From contig NW_027478916.1 of the NCBI RefSeq assembly GCF_051014685.1, positions 186,001 to 250,000 on the forward strand: a DNA stretch of 64,000 bases, given 5' to 3'. This DNA is from Ptiloglossa arizonensis. Lineage: Eukaryota > Arthropoda > Insecta > Hymenoptera > Colletidae. A program made the translations under genes and the position numbers. Each line of letters begins with the position of its first letter. The first letter of the stretch is position 1. The notes below the pieces were generated by a model. The model made no database searches and was not told the DNA's origin. It was given only the letters and a program-made list of their open reading frames with translations. Positions 48,227-61,834 of the stretch are shown in pieces.

Positions 48227-51200
48227 CGGTATGTGTATTTTCTCCCTAGGCCATTCTGGTTAAGCGTTTGGAGCAGCAGAATTGAGAAAAATTTTTTGCC
48301 TTCTCAACCATTTCTTGGCCCAAACTCCCATATCTCGCGAACGGATTGACCTAACCCAAAAATTCACATTGCATCTGAAAGTAGAAACTCGCCCGATTAC
48401 AACGGTTTGTGTATTTTTTCCCTAGGCCATTCTGGTTAAGCGTTTGGAGCAGCAGAATTGCGAAAAATTTGTTGTCTTCTCAACCATTTCTTAGGTTCAA
48501 ACTCCCATATCTCGCCAACGGATTGACCTAACCCAAAAATGCCTGTTGCATCTGATAGTAGAAACTCGCCCGATTACAACGGTATGTGTATTTTTTCCCT
48601 AGCCCATTCTTGTTAAGCGTTTGGTTCAGCAGAATTGCGAAAAATTTGTTGTCTTCTCAACCATTTCTTAGTTTCAAAGTCCCATATCTCGCGAATGGAT
48701 AGACCAAACCCACAAATTCCTGCTGCGTCTGAAAGTAGAAACTAGCCCGATTACAACGGTATGTGTATTTTCTCCCTAGGCCATTCTGGTTAAGCGTTTG
48801 GAGCAGCAGAATTGCGAAAAATGTTTTGCCTTCTCAACCATTTCTTGGCTTCAAACTCCCATATCTCGCGAACGGATTGACCTCACCCAAAAATTCCTAT
48901 TGCATCTGAAAGTAGAAACTCGCCCGATTACAACGGTATGTGTATTTTTTCCCTAGGCCATTCTGGTTAAGCGTTTGGAGCAGCAGAATTGCGAAAAATT
49001 TGTTGTCTTCTCAAGCATTTCTTGGCTTCAAACTCCCATATCTCGCGAACGGATTGACCTGACCCAAAAATTCCTGTTGTGTCTGAAAGTAGAAACTCGC
49101 CCGATTACAACGGTATGTGTATTTTTTCCCTAGGCCATTCTGGTTAAGCGTTTGGAGCAGCAGAATTGCGATAAATTTGTTGTCTTCTCAACCATTTCTT
49201 AGCTTCAAACTCCCATATCTCGCGAACGGATTGACCTAACCCAGAAATTCCTGTTGCATCTGAAAGTAGAAACTCGCCCGATTACAACGGTATGTGTATT
49301 TTTTCCCTAGGCCATTCTGGTTAAGCGTTTGGAGCAGCAGAATTGCGAAAAATTTGTTGTCTTCTCAACCATTTCTTAGCTTCAAACTCCCATATCTCGC
49401 GAACGGATTGACCTAACCCAAAAATTCCTGTTGCATCTGAAAGTAGAAACTCGCCCGATTACAACGGTATGTGTATTTTTTCCCTAGGCGATTCTGGTTA
49501 AGCGTTTGGAGCAGCAGAATTGCGAAAAATTTGTTGTCTTCTCAAGCATTTCTTGGCTTCAAACTCCCATATCTCGCGAACGGATTGACCTGACCCAAAA
49601 ATTCCTGTTGTGTCTGAAAGTAGAAACTCGCCCGATTACAGCGGTATTTGTATTTTTTCCTTAGCCCATTCTGGTTAAACTTTTGGAGCAGCAGAAGTGC
49701 GAAAAATTTGTTGTCTTCTCAACCATTTCTTGGCTTCAAACTCCCATATCTCGCGAACGGATTGACCTAACCCAAAAATTCCTATTGCATCTGAAAGTAG
49801 AAACTCGCCCGATTACAGCGGTATGTGTATTTTTTCCCTAGGCCATTCTGGTTAAGCGTTTGGAGCAACAGAATTGCGAAAAATTTTTTGCCTTCTCAAC
49901 CATTTCTTGGCTTCAAACTCCCATATCTCGCGAACGGATTGACCTAACCCAAAAATTCCTATTGCATCTGAAAGTAAAAACTCGCCCGATTACAACGGTG
50001 TGTGTACTTTTTCCCTAGGCCATTCTGGTTAAGCGTTTGGAGCAGCAGAATTGCGAAAAATTTTTTGCCTTCTCAACCATTTCTTGGCTTCAAACTCCCA
50101 TATCTCGCGAACGGATTGACCTAACCCAAAAATTCCTATTGCATCTGAAAGTAGAAACTAGCCCGATTACAGGGGTATGTGTATTTTCTCCCTAGGCCAT
50201 TCTGGTTAAGCGTTTGGAGCAGCAGAATTGCTAAAAATTTTTTGCCTTCTCAACCATTTCTTGGCTTCAAACTCCCATATCTCGCGAACGGATTGACCTA
50301 ACCCAAAAATTCATATTGCATCTGAATGTAGAAACTCGCCCGATTACAACGGTGTGTGTATTTTTTCCCTAGGCCATTCTGGTTAAGTGTTTGGAGCAGC
50401 AGAATTGCGAAAAATTTTTTGCCTTCTCAACCATTTCTTGGCTTCAAAGTCCCATATCTTGCGAACGGATTGACCTCACCCAAAAATTCCTATTGCATCT
50501 GAAAGTAGAAACTAGCCCGATTACAACGGTATGTGTATTTTCTCCCTAGGCCATTCTGGTTAAGCGTTTGGAGCAGCAGAATTGCGAAAAATTTTTTGCC
50601 TTCTCAACCATTTCTTGGCCCAAACTCCCATATCTCGCGAACGGATTGACCTAACCCAAAAATTCAAATTGCATCTGAAAGTAGAAACTCGCCCGATTAC
50701 AACGGTTTGTGTATTTTTTCCCTAGGCCATTCTGGTTAAGCGTTTGGAGCAGCAGAATTGCGAAAAATTTGTTGTCTTCTCAACCATTTCTTAGGTTCAA
50801 ACTCCCATATCTCGCGAACGGATTGACCTAACCCAAAAATGCCTGTTGCATCTGATAGTAGAAACTCGCCCGATTACAACGGTATGTGTATTTTTTCCCT
50901 AGCCCATTCTTGTTAAGCGTTTGGTTCAGCAGAATTGCGAAAAATTTGTTGTCTTCTCAACCATTTCTTAGTTTCAAAGTCCCATATCTCGCGAATGGAT
51001 TGACCAAACCCACAAATTCCTGCTGCGTCTGAAAGTAGAAACTAGCCCGATTACAACGGTATGTGTATTTTCTCCCTAGGCCATTCTGGTTAAGCGTTTG
51101 GAGCAGCAGAATTGCGAAAAATGTTTTGCCTTCTCAACCATTTCTTGGCTTCAAACTCCCATATCTCGCGAACGGATTGACCTCACCCAAAAATTCCTAT

Positions 51201-52244
51201 TGCATCTGAAAGTAGAAACTCGCCCGATTACAACGGTATGTGTATTTTTTCCCTAGGCCATTCTGGTTAAGCGTTTGGAGCAGCAGAATTGCGAAAAATT
51301 TGTTGTCTTCTCAACCATTTCTTGGCTTCAAACTCCCATATCTCGCGAACGGATTGACCTGACCCAAAAATTCCTGTTGTGTCTGAAAGTAGAAACTCGC
51401 CCGATTACAACGGTATGTGTATTTTTTCCCTAGGCCATTCTGGTTAAGCGTTTGGAGCAGCAGAATTGCGATAAATTTGTTGTCTTCTCAACCATTTCTT
51501 AGCTTCAAACTCCCATATCTCGCGAACGGATTGACCTAACCCAGAAATTCCTGTTGCATCTGAAAGTAGAAACTAGCCCGATTACAACGGTATGTGTATT
51601 TTCTCCCTAGGCCATTCTGGTTAAGCGTTTGGAGCAGCAGAATTGCGAAAAATTTTTTGCCTTCTCAACCATTTCTTGGCCCAAACTCCCATATCTCGCG
51701 AACGGATTTACCTAACCCAAAAATTCCAATTGCATCTGAAAGTAGGAACTCGCCCGATTACAACGGTATGTGTATTTTTTCCCTAGGCCATTCTGGTTAA
51801 GCGTTTGGAGCAGCAGAATTGCGAAAAATTTATTGTCTTCTCAACCATTTCTTAGCTTCAAACTCCCATATCTCGCGAACGGATTGACCTAACCCAAAAA
51901 TTCCTGTTGCATCTGAAAGTAGAAACTCGCCCGATTACAACGGTATGTGTATTTTTTCCCTAGGCGATTCTGGTTAAGCGTTTGGAGCAGCAGAATTGCG
52001 AAAAATTTGTTGTCTTCTCAAGCATTTCTTGGCTTCAAACTCCCATATCTCGCGAACGGATTGACCTGACCCAAAAATTCCTGTTGTGTCTGAAAGTAGA
52101 AACTCGCCCGATTACAGCGGTATTTGTATTTTTTCCTTAGCCCATTCTGGTTAAACTTTTGGAGCAGCAGAAGTGCGAAAAATTTGTTGTCTTCTCAACC
52201 ATTTCTTGGCTTCAAACTCCCATATCTCGCGAACGGATTGACCT
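48227..52244. repeat. 23-monomer unit, copy 2 (period 4,068 bp)
   Basis: Partner of 44159-48176, nearly identical over 4.0 kb. Its last two kilobases are also the start of the 14-monomer duplication that follows. Confidence 0.93.
49379..51043. repeat. 1.67-kb block F, copy inside the 23-mer cascade
   Basis: Partner of 60170-61834; it is itself part of the second 23-mer copy and so also resembles 45311-46975. Confidence 0.87.
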
Positions 52245-52728
52245 AACCCAAAAATTCCTATTGCATCTGAAAGTAGAAACTCGCCCGATTACAGCGGTAT
52301 GTGTATTTTTTCCCTAGGCCATTCTGGTTAAGCATTTGGAGCAACAGAATTGCGAAAAATTTTTTGCCTTCTCAACCATTTCTTGGCTTCAAACTCCCAT
52401 ATCTCGCGAACGGATTGACCTGACCCAAAAATTCCTGTTGTGTCTGAAAGTAGAAACTCGCCCGATTACAACGGTATGTGTATTTTTTCCCTAGGCCATT
52501 CTGGTTAAGCGTTTGGAGCAGCAGAATTGCGAAAAATTTGTTGTCTTCTCAACCATTTCTTAGCTTCAAACTCCCATATCTCGCGAACGGATTGACCTAA
52601 CCCAAAAATTCCTGTTGCATCTGAAAGTAGAAACTAGCCCGATTACAACGGTATGTGTATTTTCTCCCTAGGCCATTCTGGTTAAGCGTTTGGAGCAGCA
52701 GAATTGCGAAAAATTTTTTGCCTTCTCT
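50253..52728. repeat. 14-monomer unit, copy 1 (period 2,476 bp)
   Basis: Repeated directly at 52729-55204 (matching sequence runs on to 55217). Markers: CTGAATG (50324/52800), GGATTTACC, AAGCATTTGGAGCAACAG near 52330 and 54806. The CTCTACCATTTC change that marks the junction appears near 52726 and 55202, once at the end of each copy. Since copy 1 lies mostly inside the second 23-mer copy, this duplication is younger than, or contemporary with, that one. Confidence 0.92.
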
Positions 52729-55204
52729 ACCATTTCTTGGCTTCAAACTCCCATATCTCGCGAACGGATTGACCTAACCCAAAAATTCATATTGCATCTG
52801 AATGTAGAAACTCGCCCGATTACAACGGTGTGTGTATTTTTTCCCTAGGCCATTCTGGTTAAGTGTTTGGAGCAGCAGAATTGCGAAAAATTTTTTGCCT
52901 TCTCAACCATTTCTTGGCTTCAAAGTCCCATATCTTGCGAACGGATTGACCTCACCCAAAAATTCCTATTGCATCTGAAAGTAGAAACTAGCCCGATTAC
53001 AACGGTATGTGTATTTTCTCCCTAGGCCATTCTGGTTAAGCGTTTGGAGCAGCAGAATTGCGAAAAATTTTTTGCCTTCTCAACCATTTCTTGGCCCAAA
53101 CTCCCATATCTCGCGAACGGATTGACCTAACCCAAAAATTCAAATTGCATCTGAAAGTAGAAACTCGCCCGATTACAACGGTTTGTGTATTTTTTCCCTA
53201 GGCCATTCTGGTTAAGCGTTTGGAGCAGCAGAATTGCGAAAAATTTGTTGTCTTCTCAACCATTTCTTAGGTTCAAACTCCCATATCTCGCGAACGGATT
53301 GACCTAACCCAAAAATGCCTGTTGCATCTGATAGTAGAAACTCGCCCGATTACAACGGTATGTGTATTTTTTCCCTAGCCCATTCTTGTTAAGCGTTTGG
53401 TTCAGCAGAATTGCGAAAAATTTGTTGTCTTCTCAACCATTTCTTAGTTTCAAAGTCCCATATCTCGCGAATGGATTGACCAAACCCACAAATTCCTGCT
53501 GCGTCTGAAAGTAGAAACTAGCCCGATTACAACGGTATGTGTATTTTCTCCCTAGGCCATTCTGGTTAAGCGTTTGGAGCAGCAGAATTGCGAAAAATGT
53601 TTTGCCTTCTCAACCATTTCTTGGCTTCAAACTCCCATATCTCGCGAACGGATTGACCTCACCCAAAAATTCCTATTGCATCTGAAAGTAGAAACTCGCC
53701 CGATTACAACGGTATGTGTATTTTTTCCCTAGGCCATTCTGGTTAAGCGTTTGGAGCAGCAGAATTGCGAAAAATTTGTTGTCTTCTCAACCATTTCTTG
53801 GCTTCAAACTCCCATATCTCGCGAACGGATTGACCTGACCCAAAAATTCCTGTTGTGTCTGAAAGTAGAAACTCGCCCGATTACAACGGTATGTGTATTT
53901 TTTCCCTAGGCCATTCTGGTTAAGCGTTTGGAGCAGCAGAATTGCGATAAATTTGTTGTCTTCTCAACCATTTCTTAGCTTCAAACTCCCATATCTCGCG
54001 AACGGATTGACCTAACCCAGAAATTCCTGTTGCATCTGAAAGTAGAAACTAGCCCGATTACAACGGTATGTGTATTTTCTCCCTAGGCCATTCTGGTTAA
54101 GCGTTTGGAGCAGCAGAATTGCGAAAAATTTTTTGCCTTCTCAACCATTTCTTGGCCCAAACTCCCATATCTCGCGAACGGATTTACCTAACCCAAAAAT
54201 TCCAATTGCATCTGAAAGTAGGAACTCGCCCGATTACAACGGTATGTGTATTTTTTCCCTAGGCCATTCTGGTTAAGCGTTTGGAGCAGCAGAATTGCGA
54301 AAAATTTATTGTCTTCTCAACCATTTCTTAGCTTCAAACTCCCATATCTCGCGAACGGATTGACCTAACCCAAAAATTCCTGTTGCATCTGAAAGTAGAA
54401 ACTCGCCCGATTACAACGGTATGTGTATTTTTTCCCTAGGCGATTCTGGTTAAGCGTTTGGAGCAGCAGAATTGCGAAAAATTTGTTGTCTTCTCAAGCA
54501 TTTCTTGGCTTCAAACTCCCATATCTCGCGAACGGATTGACCTGACCCAAAAATTCCTGTTGTGTCTGAAAGTAGAAACTCGCCCGATTACAGCGGTATT
54601 TGTATTTTTTCCTTAGCCCATTCTGGTTAAACTTTTGGAGCAGCAGAAGTGCGAAAAATTTGTTGTCTTCTCAACCATTTCTTGGCTTCAAACTCCCATA
54701 TCTCGCGAACGGATTGACCTAACCCAAAAATTCCTATTGCATCTGAAAGTAGAAACTCGCCCGATTACAGCGGTATGTGTATTTTTTCCCTAGGCCATTC
54801 TGGTTAAGCATTTGGAGCAACAGAATTGCGAAAAATTTTTTGCCTTCTCAACCATTTCTTGGCTTCAAACTCCCATATCTCGCGAACGGATTGACCTGAC
54901 CCAAAAATTCCTGTTGTGTCTGAAAGTAGAAACTCGCCCGATTACAACGGTATGTGTATTTTTTCCCTAGGCCATTCTGGTTAAGCGTTTGGAGCAGCAG
55001 AATTGCGAAAAATTTGTTGTCTTCTCAACCATTTCTTAGCTTCAAACTCCCATATCTCGCGAACGGATTGACCTAACCCAAAAATTCCTGTTGCATCTGA
55101 AAGTAGAAACTAGCCCGATTACAACGGTATGTGTATTTTCTCCCTAGGCCATTCTGGTTAAGCGTTTGGAGCAGCAGAATTGCGAAAAATTTTTTGCCTT
55201 CTCT
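52729..55204. repeat. 14-monomer unit, copy 2 (period 2,476 bp)
   Basis: Direct repeat of 50253-52728. Its second half is also the first part of the 15-monomer duplication (53318 onward). Confidence 0.92.
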
Positions 55205-55970
55205 ACCATTTCTTGGCCCAAACTCCCATATCTCGCGAACGGATTGACCTAACCCAAAAATTCCAATTGCATCTGAAAGTAGGAACTCGCCCGATTACAA
55301 CGGTATGTGTATTTTTTCCCTAGGCCATTCTGGTTAAGGGTTTGGAGCAGCAGAATTGCGAAAAATTTGTTGTCTTCTCAACCATTTCTTAGCTTCAAAC
55401 TCCCATATCTCGCGAACGGATTGACCTAACCCAAAAATTCCTGTTGCATCTGAAAGTAGAAACTCGCCCGATTACAACGGTATGTGTATTTTTTCCCTAG
55501 GCCATTCTGGTTAAGCGTTTGGAGCAGCAGAATTGCGAAAAATTTGTTGTCTCCTCAAGCATTTCTTGGCTTCAAACTCCCATATCTCGCGAACGGATTG
55601 ACCTGACCCAAAAATTCCTGTTGTGTCTGAAAGTAGAAACTCGCCCGATTACAGCGGTATTTGTATTTTTTCCTTAGCCCATTCTGGTTAAACGTTTGGA
55701 GCAGCAGAAGTGCGAAAAATTTGTTGTCTTCTCAACCATTTCTTAGCTTCAAACTCCCATATCTCGCGAACGGATTGACCTAACCCAAAAATTCCTATTG
55801 CATCTGAAAGTCGAATCTCGCCCGATTACAACGGTATGTGTATTTTTTCCCTAGGCCATTCTGGTTAAGCGTTTGGAGCAGCAGAATTGCGAAAAATTTG
55901 TTGTCTTCTCAACCATTTCTTAGCTTCAAACTCCCATATCTCGCGAACGGATTGACCTAACCCAAAAATT
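53318..55970. repeat. 15-monomer unit, copy 1 (period 2,653 bp)
   Basis: Repeated directly at 55971-58623 (matching sequence runs to 58637). Markers: TTAGTTTCAAAG (53444/56097), GGATTTACC, AAGCATTTGG, CTCTACC, TTAAGGGTTTGG (55334/57987), GTCGAATCTCG. One difference noticed: ATTACCACGG near 57775 in copy 2. Confidence 0.92.
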
Positions 55971-58623
55971 CCTGTTGCATCTGATAGTAGAAACTCGCCC
56001 GATTACAACGGTATGTGTATTTTTTCCCTAGCCCATTCTTGTTAAGCGTTTGGTTCAGCAGAATTGCGAAAAATTTGTTGTCTTCTCAACCATTTCTTAG
56101 TTTCAAAGTCCCATATCTCGCGAATGGATTGACCAAACCCACAAATTCCTGCTGCGTCTGAAAGTAGAAACTAGCCCGATTACAACGGTATGTGTATTTT
56201 CTCCCTAGGCCATTCTGGTTAAGCGTTTGGAGCAGCAGAATTGCGAAAAATGTTTTGCCTTCTCAACCATTTCTTGGCTTCAAACTCCCATATCTCGCGA
56301 ACGGATTGACCTCACCCAAAAATTCCTATTGCATCTGAAAGTAGAAACTCGCCCGATTACAACGGTATGTGTATTTTTTCCCTAGGCCATTCTGGTTAAG
56401 CGTTTGGAGCAGCAGAATTGCGAAAAATTTGTTGTCTTCTCAACCATTTCTTGGCTTCAAACTCCCATATCTCGCGAACGGATTGACCTGACCCAAAAAT
56501 TCCTGTTGTGTCTGAAAGTAGAAACTCGCCCGATTACAACGGTATGTGTATTTTTTCCCTAGGCCATTCTGGTTAAGCGTTTGGAGCAGCAGAATTGCGA
56601 TAAATTTGTTGTCTTCTCAACCATTTCTTAGCTTCAAACTCCCATATCTCGCGAACGGATTGACCTAACCCAGAAATTCCTGTTGCATCTGAAAGTAGAA
56701 ACTAGCCCGATTACAACGGTATGTGTATTTTCTCCCTAGGCCATTCTGGTTAAGCGTTTGGAGCAGCAGAATTGCGAAAAATTTTTTGCCTTCTCAACCA
56801 TTTCTTGGCCCAAACTCCCATATCTCGCGAACGGATTTACCTAACCCAAAAATTCCAATTGCATCTGAAAGTAGGAACTCGCCCGATTACAACGGTATGT
56901 GTATTTTTTCCCTAGGCCATTCTGGTTAAGCGTTTGGAGCAGCAGAATTGCGAAAAATTTATTGTCTTCTCAACCATTTCTTAGCTTCAAACTCCCATAT
57001 CTCGCGAACGGATTGACCTAACCCAAAAATTCCTGTTGCATCTGAAAGTAGAAACTCGCCCGATTACAACGGTATGTGTATTTTTTCCCTAGGCGATTCT
57101 GGTTAAGCGTTTGGAGCAGCAGAATTGCGAAAAATTTGTTGTCTTCTCAAGCATTTCTTGGCTTCAAACTCCCATATCTCGCGAACGGATTGACCTGACC
57201 CAAAAATTCCTGTTGTGTCTGAAAGTAGAAACTCGCCCGATTACAGCGGTATTTGTATTTTTTCCTTAGCCCATTCTGGTTAAACTTTTGGAGCAGCAGA
57301 AGTGCGAAAAATTTGTTGTCTTCTCAACCATTTCTTGGCTTCAAACTCCCATATCTCGCGAACGGATTGACCTAACCCAAAAATTCCTATTGCATCTGAA
57401 AGTAGAAACTCGCCCGATTACAGCGGTATGTGTATTTTTTCCCTAGGCCATTCTGGTTAAGCATTTGGAGCAACAGAATTGCGAAAAATTTTTTGCCTTC
57501 TCAACCATTTCTTGGCTTCAAACTCCCATATCTCGCGAACGGATTGACCTGACCCAAAAATTCCTGTTGTGTCTGAAAGTAGAAACTCGCCCGATTACAA
57601 CGGTATGTGTATTTTTTCCCTAGGCCATTCTGGTTAAGCGTTTGGAGCAGCAGAATTGCGAAAAATTTGTTGTCTTCTCAACCATTTCTTAGCTTCAAAC
57701 TCCCATATCTCGCGAACGGATTGACCTAACCCAAAAATTCCTGTTGCATCTGAAAGTAGAAACTAGCCCGATTACCACGGTATGTGTATTTTCTCCCTAG
57801 GCCATTCTGGTTAAGCGTTTGGAGCAGCAGAATTGCGAAAAATTTTTTGCCTTCTCTACCATTTCTTGGCCCAAACTCCCATATCTCGCGAACGGATTGA
57901 CCTAACCCAAAAATTCCAATTGCATCTGAAAGTAGGAACTCGCCCGATTACAACGGTATGTGTATTTTTTCCCTAGGCCATTCTGGTTAAGGGTTTGGAG
58001 CAGCAGAATTGCGAAAAATTTGTTGTCTTCTCAACCATTTCTTAGCTTCAAACTCCCATATCTCGCGAACGGATTGACCTAACCCAAAAATTCCTGTTGC
58101 ATCTGAAAGTAGAAACTCGCCCGATTACAACGGTATGTGTATTTTTTCCCTAGGCCATTCTGGTTAAGCGTTTGGAGCAGCAGAATTGCGAAAAATTTGT
58201 TGTCTCCTCAAGCATTTCTTGGCTTCAAACTCCCATATCTCGCGAACGGATTGACCTGACCCAAAAATTCCTGTTGTGTCTGAAAGTAGAAACTCGCCCG
58301 ATTACAGCGGTATTTGTATTTTTTCCTTAGCCCATTCTGGTTAAACGTTTGGAGCAGCAGAAGTGCGAAAAATTTGTTGTCTTCTCAACCATTTCTTAGC
58401 TTCAAACTCCCATATCTCGCGAACGGATTGACCTAACCCAAAAATTCCTATTGCATCTGAAAGTCGAATCTCGCCCGATTACAACGGTATGTGTATTTTT
58501 TCCCTAGGCCATTCTGGTTAAGCGTTTGGAGCAGCAGAATTGCGAAAAATTTGTTGTCTTCTCAACCATTTCTTAGCTTCAAACTCCCATATCTCGCGAA
58601 CGGATTGACCTAACCCAAAAATT
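55971..58623. repeat. 15-monomer unit, copy 2 (period 2,653 bp)
   Basis: Direct repeat of 53318-55970. Its TTAAGGGTTTGG monomer group occurs once more at 62411, 4,424 bp (25 monomers) farther right. Confidence 0.92.
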
Positions 58624-59881
58624 CCTGTTGCATCTGAAAGTAGAAACTAGCCCGATTACAACGGTATGTGTATTTTCTCCCTAGGCCATTCTGGTTAAGC
58701 GTTTGGAGCAGCAGAATTGCGAAAAATTTGTTGTCTTCTCAACCATTTCTTAGCTTCAAACTCCCATATCTCGCGAACGGATTGACCTAACCCAAAAATT
58801 CCTGTTGCATCTGAAAGTAGAAACTCGCCCGATTACAACGGTATGTGTATTTTTTCCCTAGGCCATTCTGGTTAAGCGTTTGGAGCAGCAGAATTGCGAA
58901 AAATTTGTTGTCTTCTCAACCATTTCTTAGCTTCAAACTCCCATATCTCGCGAACGGATTGACCTGACCCAAAAATTCCGGTTGCATCTGAAAGTAGAAA
59001 CTCGCCCGATTACAACGGTATGTGTATTTTTTCCCTAGGCCATTCTGGTTAAGCGTTTGGAGCAGAAGAATTGCGAAAAATTTTTTGCCTTCTCAACCAT
59101 TTCTTGGCTTCAAACTCCCATATCTGGCGAACGGATTGCCCTAACCCAAAAATTCCTATTGCATCTGAAAGTAGAAACTCGCCCGATTACAGCGGTGTGT
59201 GTATTTTTTCCCTAGGCCATTCTGGATAAGCGTTTGGAGCAGCAGAATTGCGTAAAATTTTTTGCCTTCTCAACCATTTCTTGGCTTCAAACTCCCATAT
59301 CTCGCGAACGGATTGACCTAACCCAAAAAGTCCTATTGCATCTGAAAGTAGAAACTAGCCCGATTACAGCGGTATGTGTATTTTCTCCCTAGGCCATTCT
59401 GGTTAAGCGTTTGGAGCAGCAGAATTGCGAAAAATTTGTTGTCTTCTCAAGCATTTCTTGGCTTTAAACTCCCATATCTCGCGAACGGATTGACCAGACC
59501 CAAAAATTCCTGTTGTGTCTGAAAGTAGAAACTCGCCCGATTACAGCGGTATTTGTATTTTTTCCTTAGCCCATTCTGGTTAAGCGTTTGGAGCAGCAGA
59601 AGTGCGAAAAATTTGTTGTCTTCTCAACCATTTCTTAGCTTCAAACTCCCATATCTCGCGAACGGATTGACCTAACCCAAAAATTCCTATTGCATCTGAA
59701 AGTCGAATCTCGCCCGATTACAACGGTATGTGTATTTTTTCCCTAGGCCATTCTGGTTAAGCGTTTGGAGAAGAAGAATTGCGAAAAATTTTTTGCCTTC
59801 TCAACCATTTCTTGGCTTCAAACTCCCATATCTCGCGAACGGATTGACCTAACCCAAAAATTCCTATTGCATCTGAAAGTA

Positions 59882-59910
59882 GAAACTCGCCCGATTTTCA
59901 GCGGTATGTG
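59882..59910 (+). repeat. Monomer with a rare 1-bp insertion (178 bp)
   Basis: Reads CCCGATTTTCAGCGG where all other copies have CCCGATTACAGCGG or CCCGATTACAACGG. It is one of the few length changes that is not the T loss at GGC(T)TCAAAC, and it appears only once. Confidence 0.75.
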
Positions 59911-60169
59911 TATTTTTTCCCTAGGCCATTCTGGTTAAGCGTTTGGAGCAGCAGAATTGCGAAAAATTTTTTGCCTTCTCAACCATTTCTTGGCTTCAAA
60001 CTCCCATATCTCGCGAACGGATTGACCTAACCCAAAAATTCCTATTGCATCTGAAAGTAAAAACTCGCCCGATTACAACGGTGTGTGTATTTTTTCCCTA
60101 GGCCATTCTGGTTAAGCGTTTGGAGCAGCAGAATTGCGAAAAATTTTTTGTCTTCTCAACCATTTCTTG

Positions 60170-61834
60170 GCTTCAAACTCCCATATCTCGCGAACGGATT
60201 GACCTAACCCAAAAATTCCTGTTGCATCTGAAAGTAGAAACTCGCCCGATTACAACGGTATGTGTATTTTTTCCCTAGGCGATTCTGGTTAAGCGTTTGG
60301 AGCAGCAGAATTGCGAAAAATTTGTTGTCTTCTCAAGCATTTCTTGGCTTCAAACTCCCATATCTCGCGAACGGATTGACCTGACCCAAAAATTCCTGTT
60401 GTGTCTGAAAGTAGAAACTCGCCCGATTACAGCGGTAATTGTATTTTTTCCTTAGCCCATTCTGGTTAAACTTTTGGAGCAGCAGAAGTGCGAAAAATTT
60501 GTTGTCTTCTCAACCATTTCTTGGCTTCAAACTCCCATATCTCGCGAACGGATTGACCTAACCCAAAAATTCCTATTGCATCTGAAAGTAGAAACTCGCC
60601 CGATTACAGCGGTATGTGTATTTTTTCCCTAGGCCATTCTGGTTAAGCGTTTGGAGCAACAGAATTGCGAAAAATTTTTTGCCTTCTCAACCATTTCTTG
60701 GCTTCAAACTCCCATATCTCGCGAACGGATTGACCTAACCCAAAAATTCCTATTGCATCTGAAAGTAAAAACTCGCCCGATTACAACGGTGTGTGTACTT
60801 TTTCCCTAGGCCATTCTGGTTAAGCGTTTGGAGCAGCAGAATTGCGAAAAATTTTTTGCCTTCTCAACCATTTCTTGGCTTCAAACTCCCATATCTCGCG
60901 AACGGATTGACCTAACCCAAAAATTCCTATTGCATCTGAAAGTAGAAACTAGCCCGATTACAGGGGTATGTGTATTTTCTCCCTAGGCCATTCTGGTTAA
61001 GCGTTTGGAGCAGCAGAATTGCTAAAAATTTTTTGCCTTCTCAACCATTTCTTGGCTTCAAACTCCCATATCTCGCGAACGGATTGACCTAACCCAAAAA
61101 TTCATATTGCATCTGAAAGTAGAAACTCGCCCGATTACAACGGTGTGTGTATTTTTTCCCTAGGCCATTCTGGTTAAGTGTTTGGAGCAGCAGAATTGCG
61201 AAAAATTTTTTGCCTTCTCAACCATTTCTTGGCTTCAAAGTCCCATATCTTGCGAACGGATTGACCTCACCCAAAAATTCCTATTGCATCTGAAAGTAGA
61301 AACTAGCCCGATTACAACGGTATGTGTATTTTCTCCCTAGGCCATTCTGGTTAAGCGTTTGGAGCAGCAGAATTGCGAAAAATTTTTTGCCTTCTCAACC
61401 ATTTCTTGGCCCAAACTCCCATATCTCGCGAACGGATTGACCTAACCCAAAAATTCAAATTGCATCTGAAAGTAGAAACTCGCCCGATTACAACGGTTTG
61501 TGTATTTTTTCCCTAGGCCATTCTGGTTAAGCGTTTGGAGCAGCAGAATTGCGAAAAATTTGTTGTCTTCTCAACCATTTCTTAGGTTCAAACTCCCATA
61601 TCTCGCGAACGGATTGACCTAACCCAAAAATGCCTGTTGCATCTGATAGTAGAAACTCGCCCGATTACAACGGTATGTGTATTTTTTCCCTAGCCCATTC
61701 TTGTTAAGCGTTTGGTTCAGCAGAATTGCGAAAAATTTGTTGTCTTCTCAACCATTTCTTAGTTTCAAAGTCCCATATCTCGCGAATGGATTGACCAAAC
61801 CCACAAATTCCTGCTGCGTCTGAAAGTAGAAACT
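60170..61834. repeat. 1.67-kb block F, displaced copy of cascade sequence (offset 10,791)
   Basis: Matches 49379-51043. Shared in order: GGCGATTCTGG, the marker with AAACTTTTGG, GAGCAACAG, AAAGTAAAAACTCG with TGTGTGTACTT, ACAGGGG, TTCATATTGC, TTAGGTTCAAAC, CTGATAGTAG, GAATGGATTG. Differences noticed: GGTAATTG here against GGTATTTG, and CTGAAAG here against CTGAATG at 50324. As it has the older form CTGAAAG, it probably separated before the CTGAATG change. Confidence 0.87.

Noticed and set aside
47526..56929. Four identical 68-codon frames at 47526, 51594, 54070 and 56723
   Set aside because: Identity is explained by the 4,068-, 2,476- and 2,653-bp duplications. The frame is open because GATTTACC replaced GATTGACC, removing a TGA; no sign of selection for a protein.
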